DNA of 43,846 nt from assembly GCF_002043095.1 (NCBI RefSeq), contig NZ_MVOC01000030.1, forward strand, positions 1-43,846. The letters run 5' to 3'. This DNA is from Mycobacterium sp. AT1. GTDB taxonomy: Bacteria > Actinomycetota > Actinomycetes > Mycobacteriales > Mycobacteriaceae. The notes under the pieces were generated by a model. It ran no database searches. It was not told where the DNA came from and was given only the letters and a program-made list of their open reading frames with translations. The translations under genes were made by a program, and so were the position numbers. Each line of letters starts with the position of its first letter. The first letter of the stretch is position 1. Positions 32,282-40,643 of this stretch are shown piece by piece.

Positions 32282-33405
32282 TGGACTTCAGACTCTCCGA
32301 CGAACAAGAGATGCTCCGCACCGGTCTGAACAAGTTCCTGGCGACGCGCTACGGACTCGACCGGAGCCGGGCCGCCGCCAAGACGGGCGCTGGCTGGCAG
32401 CCCGACGTGTGGCGTGCCTTCGCCGACGATCTGGGCATTCTCGGCGCGGCGCTGCCCGAGCGCGTCGGCGGCAGCGGCGGCGGACCCGTCGAGGTCATGG
32501 TCATCGGTGAGTCACTCGGCCAGGCCCTCGTCGTCGAGCCCTACGTGGACACCGCCGTCGTCGCCGCCGGACTGTTGCTCAGGGCGGGGGGCCAGCCGGC
32601 CACCCAGGTGGTCGAACGCATCGGAGCCGGCCAGGCGGTCGTCAGCCTCGCTGCAGCCGAGGAGCAGTCGGGTGATCGCTGGCTCGACGTGGCGACGACC
32701 GCCCACCGCGACGGAACCGGTTGGGCGCTCTCCGGCGCGAAGATGATGGTGCTCGGCGCGCCCATCGCGACACACCTTCTAATCACGGCACGCACGGACA
32801 GCGGCGTGTCACTGTTCCTCGTCGACGTCGCGACCGTCGAGCGTGGGCTCGAGATGCACGACTTCCGAACCGTCGACGACCGCCGCGCGGCGGACCTCGT
32901 GCTCGACGAACTGCGATTGCCGGGCGATGCGCTGCTCGGTGAGGAGGGGCAGGCCTGGCCGTCGTTGGCGCAGGCCCGCGACGAAGGTGCCGCGGCCGTG
33001 TGCGCCGAGGCCGTCGGCGCCATGCGGCGCGTGGTCGCCGACACCGTCGACTACGCCAAGCAGCGCCACCAGTTCGGCCAGCCGATCGGCAGTTTCCAGG
33101 CGTTGCAGCACCGCATGGTCGACATGCACATGGAGCTCGAACAGTCCGCCGCGGCGGTGTACCTCGCGACGCTCAACCTCGGCGCCGACCCGGCGACGCG
33201 CGCGCGTGCCGTGTCGGCGGCCAAGGCCACCATCGGCAGGGCAGCCAGGTTCGTCGGTCAGAACGCGGTGCAGCTGCACGGCGGAATGGGCATGACGGAG
33301 GAGTTGGCGATCGGGCACTACTTCAAGCGCCTCACCGCCGTGCAGTACGAGTACGGCACCACCGACCACCACGTCACGCGTTACGCGCAGCTCACTCGGC
33401 GGTGA
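32281..33405 (+). CDS. Acyl-CoA dehydrogenase-like protein, FadE18-like (second of a pair)
   Basis: This 374-residue ACAD has a short N-terminal domain (SDEQEMLRTGLNKFL), GALPE-type LGAALPERVGGSGGGPVE, a diverged middle domain, RHQFGQPIGSFQALQHRMVD, and QLHGGMGMTEELAIGHYFKRL. It ends without the YEGT..EIQ segment, so it lacks the standard catalytic Glu. Its partner also lacks it there, so the active-site base of the complex must lie elsewhere. Length and position match fadE18. It is coupled to the upstream gene (1-bp overlap) and to the EamA gene downstream (GTGA overlap). Confidence 0.9.
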   Translation: MDFRLSDEQEMLRTGLNKFLATRYGLDRSRAAAKTGAGWQPDVWRAFADDLGILGAALPERVGGSGGGPVEVMVIGESLGQALVVEPYVDTAVVAAGLLLRAGGQPATQVVERIGAGQAVVSLAAAEEQSGDRWLDVATTAHRDGTGWALSGAKMMVLGAPIATHLLITARTDSGVSLFLVDVATVERGLEMHDFRTVDDRRAADLVLDELRLPGDALLGEEGQAWPSLAQARDEGAAAVCAEAVGAMRRVVADTVDYAKQRHQFGQPIGSFQALQHRMVDMHMELEQSAAAVYLATLNLGADPATRARAVSAAKATIGRAARFVGQNAVQLHGGMGMTEELAIGHYFKRLTAVQYEYGTTDHHVTRYAQLTRR

Positions 33406-34289
33406 CCGCGCGGGGGTGGTTGCTCTTCGCCGCGATGAGCGTGATCTGGGGCATCCCGTATCTGCTGATCAAGATCGCGGTCGACGGTGTCTCGGCGCCC
33501 GTACTCGTCTTCGCGCGCACCGCAATTGGCGCCGCCGTGCTGATTCCGCTGGTGCTGTCCCGCGCTGCGTGGGCACCGGTCGTCAGATCCTGGAAACCGG
33601 TGCTGGTCTTCGCCTTCTTCGAAATCGTTGCGGCCTGGCTGATGCTCTCCGACGCCGAACGGCACATCTCCAGCTCGCTCACCGGTCTGCTCATCGCGGC
33701 CTCCCCCATCGTCGCCGCGGTACTCGACAGGCTGACCGGTGGTGAACGACGACTCGGCGGCAAGCGAATTGCCGGGCTCGCCGTCGGATTCGCCGGTGTG
33801 GCGGTGTTGGCCGGGCCGGCGATCACCGGCGGTAGCGCGTGGCCCGTCGTCGAAGTCCTGCTGGTGGCTACGTGTTACGCGATCGCCCCACTCGTCGCGG
33901 CTCGCCACCTCGCCGACGTCCCGGCCCTGCCCATGACTGCGGCGTGTCTCGGCGTCGCGGCCGTCGTGTACGCGGGCCCCGCGGCCGCGACCTGGCCGAC
34001 CGAGATGCCGTCAACACGAGTCCTGCTGGCCTTGGCGACCCTCGCCGTCGTCTGCACCGCAGTCGCGTTCATCGTCTTCTTCGCACTGATCAGGGAGGTC
34101 GGGCCCACTCGCGCGTTGGTGTTCACCTACGTCAACCCCGCCGTCGCGTTGGCGGCGGGGGTGATCGTGCTCGGCGAGCCGCTCACGCCGTGGAATCTGG
34201 CGGGGTTGGCCCTGATCCTCGGAGGTTCGGTGTTGGCCACCCGACGGTCGGGCCCGTCGGCCGAGCCGACGCTGGCGGCGCCGCGCTGA
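33402..34289 (+). CDS. EamA/DMT family exporter
   Basis: This 295-residue membrane protein has ten predicted helices in two EamA repeats. The first starts LLFAAMSVIWGIPYLLIKIAV and ends near AGPAI; the second runs from VVEVLLVATCYAIAPLV to the late ALVFTYVNPAVALAAGVIVLGEPLT, a strong family signature. The GTG at 33402 overlaps the stop of the FadE18-like gene as GTGA, so it is translated with the dehydrogenase pair. EamA proteins export amino acids, metabolites or drugs; coupling to an acyl-CoA dehydrogenase pair suggests efflux of a pathway intermediate or a side product (inference). Confidence 0.9.
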   Translation: MTARGWLLFAAMSVIWGIPYLLIKIAVDGVSAPVLVFARTAIGAAVLIPLVLSRAAWAPVVRSWKPVLVFAFFEIVAAWLMLSDAERHISSSLTGLLIAASPIVAAVLDRLTGGERRLGGKRIAGLAVGFAGVAVLAGPAITGGSAWPVVEVLLVATCYAIAPLVAARHLADVPALPMTAACLGVAAVVYAGPAAATWPTEMPSTRVLLALATLAVVCTAVAFIVFFALIREVGPTRALVFTYVNPAVALAAGVIVLGEPLTPWNLAGLALILGGSVLATRRSGPSAEPTLAAPR

Positions 34290-34293
34290 GACG

Positions 34294-34923
34294 TCAGTCG
34301 TCGGGGTGCTGGAACAGCCCGTCCCGCAGCAGGTCGTCGGTGGCCTCTTGCCACCGCCGAAGCTGGGTGGGCGTCGTGAACGGCTCGGGAAGATGACGGT
34401 CGACGTGGGCGCGGAGGCTGATCGCGCCCACCGCGAGGACCAGCGCGTTGATGGTCGCCCAGGTCAGGTCGACGTCTGGACGAACCTCGCCGCGTTCGGC
34501 ACGCAGCTCCCACCGGGCCGTGCCGACCTCCATCAGTGCGTCGAAGAGCGTCGCCCCGAGTGGACTTCCGTCGACCATCGCCCGGCCCACGTATGCGGCG
34601 ACCTCGGGATGTTCGGCGATGAGTCCGCGGACCCTCGATCCGATGTCGGTGATCGAGTCGGCGGGTGGTTCCGGGATGGGCTGTGCCATTCCTCCGATCA
34701 CGAACGACACGACGTAGTCGTCGACTGCCTTGATCAGCGCTGACTTCGTCGCGAAGTGGTGCTGCACCATCCCGAGCGAAACCCCGGCCGTGGCGGCCAC
34801 CGCCCGCAACGACGTCGACGCCGTCCCATGCACGGCGAAGTTCGCCAGGGCGGCTTTTCGGATCCGCTCCGTGCTCGACGGGCCGTCGCCACCAATCTCC
34901 GAGGTCTCCGAGACGGACGTCAC
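34294..34923 (-). CDS. TetR family transcriptional regulator
   Basis: This 209-residue regulator has an N-terminal HTH, TERIRKAALANFAVHGTASTSLRAVAATAGVSLGMVQHHFATKSALI, with 'VSLGMVQHHF' as the recognition helix. The all-alpha C-terminal part has no recognisable ligand signature. It is convergent with the EamA gene (4-bp gap) and divergent from a WhiB6-like gene. Two 16-bp palindromes just upstream of its start (34937-34952 and 34960-34975) make autoregulation, and control of whiB6, very likely. Confidence 0.88.
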   Translation of the reverse strand: MTSVSETSEIGGDGPSSTERIRKAALANFAVHGTASTSLRAVAATAGVSLGMVQHHFATKSALIKAVDDYVVSFVIGGMAQPIPEPPADSITDIGSRVRGLIAEHPEVAAYVGRAMVDGSPLGATLFDALMEVGTARWELRAERGEVRPDVDLTWATINALVLAVGAISLRAHVDRHLPEPFTTPTQLRRWQEATDDLLRDGLFQHPDD

Positions 34924-34936
34924 TGGGCAACGTTAG

Positions 34937-34975
34937 CAATACGCCTGTATCGTGGAGAGCAATACATACGTATTG
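34937..34975. promoter_or_regulatory. Two tandem TetR operators between tetR and the WhiB6-like gene
   Basis: Site 1 is CAATAC-GCCT-GTATCG (34937-34952), one arm base off perfect. Site 2 is CAATAC-ATAC-GTATTG (34960-34975), perfect 6-bp arms. Centres are 23 bp apart, about two helical turns, as expected for two dimers on one DNA face. They lie 14-52 nt upstream of the TetR start codon and 48-86 nt upstream of the WhiB6-like start, so one regulator could repress both promoters. Confidence 0.75.
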
Positions 34976-35022
34976 TCATCAAAGGGTAATCGGGACTTGG
35001 TATGAGACGGGAGGCCCAAACC

Positions 35023-35331
35023 ATGCAGACCCATGGACGACCCATCGCGGCAGTGGGACTGCGCGAACGGGGGGCGACCGCTCCGCATTCGGGATTCCCC
35101 TGCGCCGACGACCCCGACCGGTGGACCACCTCACCCGACGACGGCGCGAAGGCGCTGTGCCGGGCCTGTCCGCGGCGCTGGTTGTGTGCCCAGGAGGCAT
35201 GCCGGACCCCTGGCGCCGAGGGCCTGTGGGCGGGAGTGCTGATCCCTGGTGAGGGTCGCGGCCGCCGGTTCGCCCTGAAGCAACTGGGGTCCCTGGCCAC
35301 TCGGCACGGTTTCCCGGTCCGCACCGGGTAG
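35023..35331 (+). CDS. whiB6: WhiB family iron-sulfur regulator, WhiB6-like
   Basis: This 102-residue protein has four conserved cysteines for a 4Fe-4S cluster: Cys27 (GFPCADDPDRW), Cys46 and Cys49 (LCRACPRRW) and Cys55 (WLC). The WhiB turn follows as GLWAGV (68-72), then a basic RGRRF DNA-contact segment. DDPDRWTT, LCRACPRRWLC and GAEGLWAGV closely match M. tuberculosis WhiB6 (Rv3862c), a regulator tied to ESX-1 genes. The ATG at 35023 is preferred because GGGAGG lies eight bases upstream; 35002 would add seven residues. Here it stands alone with TetR and acyl-CoA synthetase neighbours and no ESX gene in view; a paralogue of true whiB6 is possible. Confidence 0.85.
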   Translation: MQTHGRPIAAVGLRERGATAPHSGFPCADDPDRWTTSPDDGAKALCRACPRRWLCAQEACRTPGAEGLWAGVLIPGEGRGRRFALKQLGSLATRHGFPVRTG

Positions 35332-35363
35332 AGGCGCCGTCGACGCGGCTATCCTTCGGCGCG

Positions 35364-36878
35364 ATGACCGGCGCGCGGATCGACCTCATTCACGAATTGG
35401 TGTCGTCGGCCGCAGCCGACACACCGGACCGGCAAGCGATCGTCACCCCCGACGGCGTAGGGATCACGTTCCAGGAGTTCGACCGCCAGATCGGGTCGGT
35501 GGCTGCCTGGGTGACCGAACGAACCCAGTGGGGCGACCGAGTGGCCGTCATCGCGGACAACGGCGCGTCCTATGCCCGGCTGTACTACGGCGTCCCGCGG
35601 TCCGGGCGCGTGCTGACGTTGGTCAACCAGCGGTTGAGCGCGGGCGAGCAGATCGGTCAACTGGCATCGGCGGAGCCAACAGTCCTCGTCGGTGACGCCC
35701 GATACCTCGACGCGCTGCCATCACTCGCCCGGCAGGTACCGTCGGTCAGCGAAGTGGTGACGTTCGACGACCCGAGTTGGCAACGCGCCATTCACGATTC
35801 GGCATCGGCCGCGGACCGGGTCGAACCCGACGATCCCGCGTGGCTCCTGTTCACCAGTGGGTCGACGGGAGCACCGAAGGGCGTGCTCCACACGCACCGA
35901 TCCGTCACCACCGCAGTGCGAGGCACCGTGGCTGGCCGGTCGGTGCGCCCCGGCGGCGTCTACCTGCTGCCCTTTCCGATGTGCCACATCGCGGGTTACA
36001 ACATGCTCGTGCACCACCATGCACACTCCGCGGTGCTGCCCGTCCCAACCTTCCGCGCCGACGAGTTCGTCGCGGCGGTTCTCGCCCATCGCGTGACGTC
36101 GTGTTCGTTGGCGCCCACGATGCTGCACTCCCTGCTCGCCCATCTCGAGGAGACGGGAACGCAGTTGCCCACGTTGCGCGACGTGTCCTACGGATCCGCG
36201 GCGATCCCCGCCGACCTCCTGCGACGCGCGCTCGCCCGGCTCGACGTCGACTTCCACCAGGGCTACGGCATGACCGAAACCGCAGGCAACGTAACCTTTC
36301 TCGGTCCTGCCGACCACCGCGCCGGCGCCAGCGCGGACGCAACGATCCTCGCGACCGCGGGCCGGCCGCACGGCGAGGTCGAGGTTCGCATCGCGGGCGG
36401 TGAAGTCGGTGAGATCCTGGTCCGCGGTGGACAAGTCGCCGCCGGCTACTGGCCGGGGCGCACTCCCGTGACCGTCGACGGCTGGCTGCCCACCGGCGAC
36501 GTGGGCCGCGTCGACGCCGACGGCCGATTGGTGGTCGTCGACCGCAGCAAGGACGTCGTCATCACCGGCGGCGAGAACGTGTCCTCCCGTGAAGTGGAGG
36601 ACGTGCTGTCCGGGCACCCGGACGTCGACCAGGTCGCGGTGGTGGGCGTCGCCGACGAGTACTGGGGTGAAGCGGTCTGCGCGGTCGTGGTGGTGCGCCG
36701 AGGAAGCGCGCCAACCCCCGACGAACTCGTCGCCCACGTTCGCGCGAATCTGGCGGCGTTCAAACGACCGCGGCACGTCCTATTCGTGGAGTCACTGCCA
36801 CTGACGCCCAACGGGAAGGTCGCGAAGGACGTCGTGCGGGCCCATGCGCGTCGCGAAGTGGCCGGCAACTCGGGCTAG
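35364..36878 (+). CDS. AMP-dependent acyl-CoA synthetase (FadD-like)
   Basis: This 504-residue adenylate-forming enzyme has the P-loop-like A3 motif LLFTSGSTGAPKGVLHTH, A5 at GYGMTETAG, A7 at TGDVGR, A8 around VVVDRSKDVVITGGENVSS, and the catalytic Lys of A10 in LPLTPNGKVAKDVV. It activates a carboxylic acid with ATP to an acyl-AMP and then acyl-CoA. The substrate is not deducible; lack of a FAAL-type insertion favours CoA ligation. It is 32 bp after the WhiB6-like gene and overlaps the convergent cyclase by 4 bp. Confidence 0.9.
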   Translation: MTGARIDLIHELVSSAAADTPDRQAIVTPDGVGITFQEFDRQIGSVAAWVTERTQWGDRVAVIADNGASYARLYYGVPRSGRVLTLVNQRLSAGEQIGQLASAEPTVLVGDARYLDALPSLARQVPSVSEVVTFDDPSWQRAIHDSASAADRVEPDDPAWLLFTSGSTGAPKGVLHTHRSVTTAVRGTVAGRSVRPGGVYLLPFPMCHIAGYNMLVHHHAHSAVLPVPTFRADEFVAAVLAHRVTSCSLAPTMLHSLLAHLEETGTQLPTLRDVSYGSAAIPADLLRRALARLDVDFHQGYGMTETAGNVTFLGPADHRAGASADATILATAGRPHGEVEVRIAGGEVGEILVRGGQVAAGYWPGRTPVTVDGWLPTGDVGRVDADGRLVVVDRSKDVVITGGENVSSREVEDVLSGHPDVDQVAVVGVADEYWGEAVCAVVVVRRGSAPTPDELVAHVRANLAAFKRPRHVLFVESLPLTPNGKVAKDVVRAHARREVAGNSG

Positions 36879-37684
36879 TCGGCGATCACGACCGGGAACA
36901 CCTCGTAGGTGCCGCTGAAACCCTTGAACTCCACTACCTCCGCAGACGTCACTCTGACGCCGTCGGCGTGTGCGACCGCGTCGCGGACGACGTCGCTGAT
37001 CAGGATTTCGCCGCCGTCGGCGTGCCCGGCGATCCTGGCCGCCATCGCGACGTTGAGACCGAACAGGTCGTCGCCTCGCCGCACCGACTCCCCCATGTGA
37101 ATCCCCATGCGCACCTTGATGTCCTGCCAGCGATCGGGATGCCGGGCCAACTCCCGCTGCACGTCGACGCAACAGCGCAGCGCACTGGTCGGGTCGGCGA
37201 ACGCGAGCATGAAGCCGTCGCCCTGATTCTTGACGACGTGACCGCGGTGCTCGTCGACCGACCTGCGAACGAGCCGTTCGTGTTGCTGGAGCAACGCGAC
37301 CCAGTCGCGGTCCCCGAGGGCCTCGTTTCGCTCCGTCGACCCTTCGATGTCGGAGAACACCACGACGACGTGCCCGTCGGCTGCCAGCCTCGCCAAGTCG
37401 GGCCGCTCGACGCTGGCCCACCCCGCGAGGTCTTCGATCGAGTTGCGAACGACTGCACCAACACCCTTGGCGCGCAACATCTCCGCTGTCTTCCACGTCT
37501 TACGGATGGCGACTGGCGCCAGGCCTCGACGCCTGCGCCGAACCCTCGGTGCGGTCCGTTGCGCACGCTCGAGCCGCCGTCGAACGTCCGAGAGTCGGCG
37601 CGACGTCACGATGAGCAGGATTCCGAGGGTGACGACGGCCGTGAGCGCGACTCCAAGCGCGATCGACAGAACGAGTTGCGTCAC
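36875..37684 (-). CDS. Membrane-anchored class III adenylate/guanylate cyclase
   Basis: This 269-residue protein has one N-terminal transmembrane helix (about 4-27), an Arg-rich linker (residues 44-61), and a class III catalytic domain. Metal-binding Asp112 is in FSDIEGST, the substrate-specifying Lys152 and second metal Asp156 are in KNQGDGF, and the transition-state Asn211 and Arg217 are in FGLNVAMAARIA. The Lys/Asp pattern suggests ATP rather than GTP as substrate. All core residues appear present, so it should be an active homodimeric cyclase facing the cytoplasm. Signal input is unknown; no HAMP or other sensor is visible. Confidence 0.88.
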   Translation of the reverse strand: MTQLVLSIALGVALTAVVTLGILLIVTSRRLSDVRRRLERAQRTAPRVRRRRRGLAPVAIRKTWKTAEMLRAKGVGAVVRNSIEDLAGWASVERPDLARLAADGHVVVVFSDIEGSTERNEALGDRDWVALLQQHERLVRRSVDEHRGHVVKNQGDGFMLAFADPTSALRCCVDVQRELARHPDRWQDIKVRMGIHMGESVRRGDDLFGLNVAMAARIAGHADGGEILISDVVRDAVAHADGVRVTSAEVVEFKGFSGTYEVFPVVIAD

Positions 37685-37779
37685 CGCGCGATGGTAGCCG
37701 TCGCGAGGCTCCGATCGGCTCGTCGGCGAGGCGCGCTCCTGGATACTGCACGGATGACTGCTATCAACGGAGGCGACCG

Positions 37780-38682
37780 GTGCTGATCGGTCTGGTGGCG
37801 GCGCTGGTCGCGTGCTTCGGTTACGGCACGGCGTCGGTGCTGCAGGCCTACGGCGCCCGCAGTGCCGCCGCCAAGGACGCCGCTCGCGGAACGGTCGGTG
37901 CGACGACGGCGTCCGGTGCGCCCTCTCTCGCCGCGACCGTGCGTGCGGCGCTGACGCCTGCGTTCCTCACGGGGATGGCACTCGACGGCCTCGGCTTCGT
38001 GGGAAGCGTGGTCTCCGCAAGGTTGATCCCGCTGTTCCTCTCACAGACGATCATGAGCGCCAACCTCGTCGTGACGGCCGTACTCGGTGTCATCGTGTTG
38101 AAAGTCCGCCTCCGCCCGCGTGATTGGGTGGCAATTGCCACGGTGGTCCTCTCGCTGTGCGTGTTGGGGTTCACCTCCGGGCACATTGGCGAGGACGTGC
38201 CTGGCGCAGCGGTGCACTGGGGTGTACTCGCGTTCTCGGTCGCGATGGTCGCCATCGGCCTTGGTCTGATTCGCGTGCTCGGTGCCCGCGGCGCGGTCGC
38301 CGCCGGACTCGTCGCAGGCGTTCTGTTCGGCGCTATGGCCGTCGCGGTACGCGTCGTGGCCGGAGTGGACCCGTTCCAACCCACCGTCGTCCTTGCCGAC
38401 CCTGCCGCCTGGGCAGCGGCGATCGCCGGCGTCGGCGGCTTCTACCTGTTCACCGTCGCGCTGCAGATCGGTTCTGTCACCGGCGCGTCGGCCGCACTGG
38501 TCGCTGGCGAGACGGTGGTGCCCGGCATCGTCGGCGTTCTGCTCCTGGGTGACACCTCGGCGCCCGGATTGGGCTGGCTGGTGGTCATCGCGTTCGTCGG
38601 CGCAGTCGGCGGTGCGATCGCGGTGGCGTTGTTCGGTGCCGCCGAGAGCGACCAGGCGACCCCAGTTCTAGAGCAGCGCTGA
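37780..38682 (+). CDS. DMT-superfamily integral membrane transporter
   Basis: This 300-residue protein has about ten helices: the first at LIGLVAALVACFGYGTASVL, a later RLIPLFLSQTIMSANLVVTAVLG, then an EamA-like second half ending in GETVVPGIVGVLLLGD, the last resembling the 'E...gvllLGE' helix of DMT proteins. It has a longer first loop (residues 27-55) than typical EamA. The GTG at 37780 follows AACGGAGGCGACC. Substrate unknown. It converges on the small three-helix-bundle gene with a 3-bp gap. Confidence 0.8.
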   Translation: MLIGLVAALVACFGYGTASVLQAYGARSAAAKDAARGTVGATTASGAPSLAATVRAALTPAFLTGMALDGLGFVGSVVSARLIPLFLSQTIMSANLVVTAVLGVIVLKVRLRPRDWVAIATVVLSLCVLGFTSGHIGEDVPGAAVHWGVLAFSVAMVAIGLGLIRVLGARGAVAAGLVAGVLFGAMAVAVRVVAGVDPFQPTVVLADPAAWAAAIAGVGGFYLFTVALQIGSVTGASAALVAGETVVPGIVGVLLLGDTSAPGLGWLVVIAFVGAVGGAIAVALFGAAESDQATPVLEQR

Positions 38683-38690
38683 CGGTCAGC
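38678..38690. terminator. Hairpin at the convergent gene ends
   Basis: GCTGAC-G-GTCAGC is a perfect 6-bp inverted repeat that contains the stop codons of both convergent genes. It is a possible bidirectional terminator or chance structure; the one-base spacer makes the usable stem shorter. Confidence 0.3.
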
Positions 38691-38883
38691 CGCGCGCGGT
38701 CGCGAGTTCTCGCCGCGCCCTTCGCTCGACGAACAGGGGAATGAAGTCGCGAACTCTGCTGCCGTCGAACTCCGCGTGCTGATGCTCGACGACCATGGTC
38801 ACCGTCTCGGGTGACACGTCCGGGTAACTGGCCATCAGACGGTCGACCAGCTGCGAGATGACGGCCCGTTCATTCGACTCCAC
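38686..38883 (-). CDS. Small three-helix-bundle dimerisation domain protein
   Basis: This 65-residue protein shows ISQLVDRLMASYPDVSPETVTMVVEHQHAEFDGSRVRDFIPLFVERRAR as its core, a pattern typical of small actinobacterial proteins annotated as three-helix-bundle (DUF3562-like) domains. These carry a Val-Arg-rich third helix and are proposed to dimerise. No enzyme function is known. A 12-bp palindrome, TGAAACGTTTCA, lies 44 nt upstream of its start. Confidence 0.75.
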   Translation of the reverse strand: MESNERAVISQLVDRLMASYPDVSPETVTMVVEHQHAEFDGSRVRDFIPLFVERRARRELATARG

Positions 38884-38926
38884 GCCGGCAATGTTGGCAC
38901 TGCGTTCACTCGCCGGTCAACTGCAT

Positions 38927-38938
38927 TGAAACGTTTCA
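38927..38938. promoter_or_regulatory. LacI/GalR-type palindrome
   Basis: TGAAACGTTTCA is a perfect 12-bp palindrome in the 126-bp gap between the divergent small-protein and PhoD-like genes. It fits the pattern of LacI/GalR operators with a central CG (for example TGAAACGTTTCA). No LacI-family gene is in the window, so the regulator would act in trans. Confidence 0.5.
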
Positions 38939-39009
38939 CACCACATTGGCAGGTGACGCCCCTACCCGCTCACGAGGGCCGTGATGCGGGGCGCGCCTAG
39001 GCTGGTCGG

Positions 39010-40629
39010 ATGTCACTGCTGCTGGGCCCAGTCCTGCGCCACGTCGGCGAGACGACTGCGACCGTGTGGGTTCAAACGCACTCGTCGGCAGTGGTGGAGG
39101 TGCTCGGATGCTCGGCTTCGACGTTCGAGGTGCAGGGCTGTCACTACGCGATGGTCCTGGTCGACGGCCTCGAGGCAGGTTCGATCACCGAGTACCAGGT
39201 CCAGGTCGACGGTGAGCAGGTCTGGCCGGAGCCGGACGCCACCTTCCCGCCGAGCGTCATCAGGACGCGGGGGCACACCGCGAACGACCACGTGCGCATC
39301 ATCTTCGGGTCGTGCCGCTATCCGAAGACCGGTGACGCCAAGCTCGACGACAAGCTGGGCTTCGACGCCCTTGACTGCTACGCCTCGAGGTTGCCGTCTG
39401 TGCCGCTAGACGAGTGGCCCGATGCGCTGGTGCTGTTGGGTGACCAGGTCTACGCCGACGAGCTCACCCCAGAGGCTCGCCGACACCTGGCCGGGCGTCG
39501 CTCGGGCGGTCATCGCCCGCCGGACGAAGTGGTGACCTTCAACGAATACGAAGGTCTCTATCGGCACACCTGGGGCGACCCGGAGATCCGGTGGATCTTG
39601 TCGACGATCCCGACCGCGATGATCTTCGACGACCACGACATCAGGGACGACTGGAACACCTCGGGCGCCTGGCGCAAGGAGGTGAACGCGAAGCCGTGGT
39701 GGCGCGATCGGATTAGGTCGGGGCTCGCGTCGTACTGGGTCTACCAACACCTCGGCAACCTCAGCCCGAGCGAACTGGCAGACGACGAGGACTTCCAGAA
39801 GGTGCTCGCCGCGGAAGGCGACGTCTGGCCGCTCCTGGTCGACCTCGCGGACCGGGCCGACACCGAGGTCGACGACGACAAGGGCCTGCGCTTCAGCTAC
39901 CGGTGGGACCTGGGCCGCAGCCGCCTGATCATGGTGGACTCGCGCAACGCCCGGATCCTGGATTCCGGTGACCGAAAGATGTTGGGAAACAGGGAGTTCG
40001 CCTGGTTGAAGGAGCACGTGAACGACGGCCTCGACGGGGTCGACCATCTGATCATCGGGTCGTCGCTGCCGTGGCTGCTCCCGCCGGCGATCGGTGACAT
40101 GCAGATGGTCAACGAGCGCGCGGCCAACCGGCCGGGCTGGCGCGGCAAGCTCGGCGAAACAGTGCGTCAGACGGCGGACTTCGAACACTGGGCGGCGTTC
40201 GCCGAGTCCTTTCTGCAGCTCAGCGACCTCATCGTCGACGTGGCCACCCGCGACTCGGGTGCCCCAGCGACGGTGTCGGTGCTCTCCGGCGACGTCCACC
40301 ACAGCTACGTGGCACGCGCCGACATTCCGGCCGCACACGCGCGCGTCCATCAGCTGGTGTGCTCACCGGTGCACAACTACGTGCCGTGGTTCGTCAAGCC
40401 CGTCTTCAAACTTGGTTGGTCACAACGACTTGCCCGCCTCACCAGACGCTGGGCGCAGCACAACGGCTGTCCCCCATTGCCGTTCGCATGGCGCGACGTC
40501 AACGGTCCCCTCTTCGGCAACACCCTTGCCACCCTGCGGACGTCCGGTCGGAACGCGGAGGCGATCTTCGAACAACCCCGCGGTTCGGAGTCACTCGACG
40601 AGGCCGCGCGGGTCTCCCTCACCGGCTGA
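39010..40629 (+). CDS. PhoD-like alkaline phosphatase/phosphodiesterase
   Basis: This 539-residue protein has a PhoD-like calcineurin-superfamily domain after an N-terminal fibronectin/Ig-like part (1-90, ending in IIFGSCRYP). Metal-binding residues appear in LVLLGDQVYADE, IFDDHDIRDDWN, GSSLPWLLPP and GDVHHSYVA. PhoD enzymes release phosphate from phosphodiesters or teichoic-acid-like polymers. Unlike classical secreted PhoD, there is no Tat or Sec signal peptide (starts MSLLLGPVL), so it should be cytoplasmic. Transcription may be controlled through the palindrome at 38927-38938. Confidence 0.88.
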   Translation: MSLLLGPVLRHVGETTATVWVQTHSSAVVEVLGCSASTFEVQGCHYAMVLVDGLEAGSITEYQVQVDGEQVWPEPDATFPPSVIRTRGHTANDHVRIIFGSCRYPKTGDAKLDDKLGFDALDCYASRLPSVPLDEWPDALVLLGDQVYADELTPEARRHLAGRRSGGHRPPDEVVTFNEYEGLYRHTWGDPEIRWILSTIPTAMIFDDHDIRDDWNTSGAWRKEVNAKPWWRDRIRSGLASYWVYQHLGNLSPSELADDEDFQKVLAAEGDVWPLLVDLADRADTEVDDDKGLRFSYRWDLGRSRLIMVDSRNARILDSGDRKMLGNREFAWLKEHVNDGLDGVDHLIIGSSLPWLLPPAIGDMQMVNERAANRPGWRGKLGETVRQTADFEHWAAFAESFLQLSDLIVDVATRDSGAPATVSVLSGDVHHSYVARADIPAAHARVHQLVCSPVHNYVPWFVKPVFKLGWSQRLARLTRRWAQHNGCPPLPFAWRDVNGPLFGNTLATLRTSGRNAEAIFEQPRGSESLDEAARVSLTG

Positions 40630-40643
40630 GGTGGCGACCAAGG

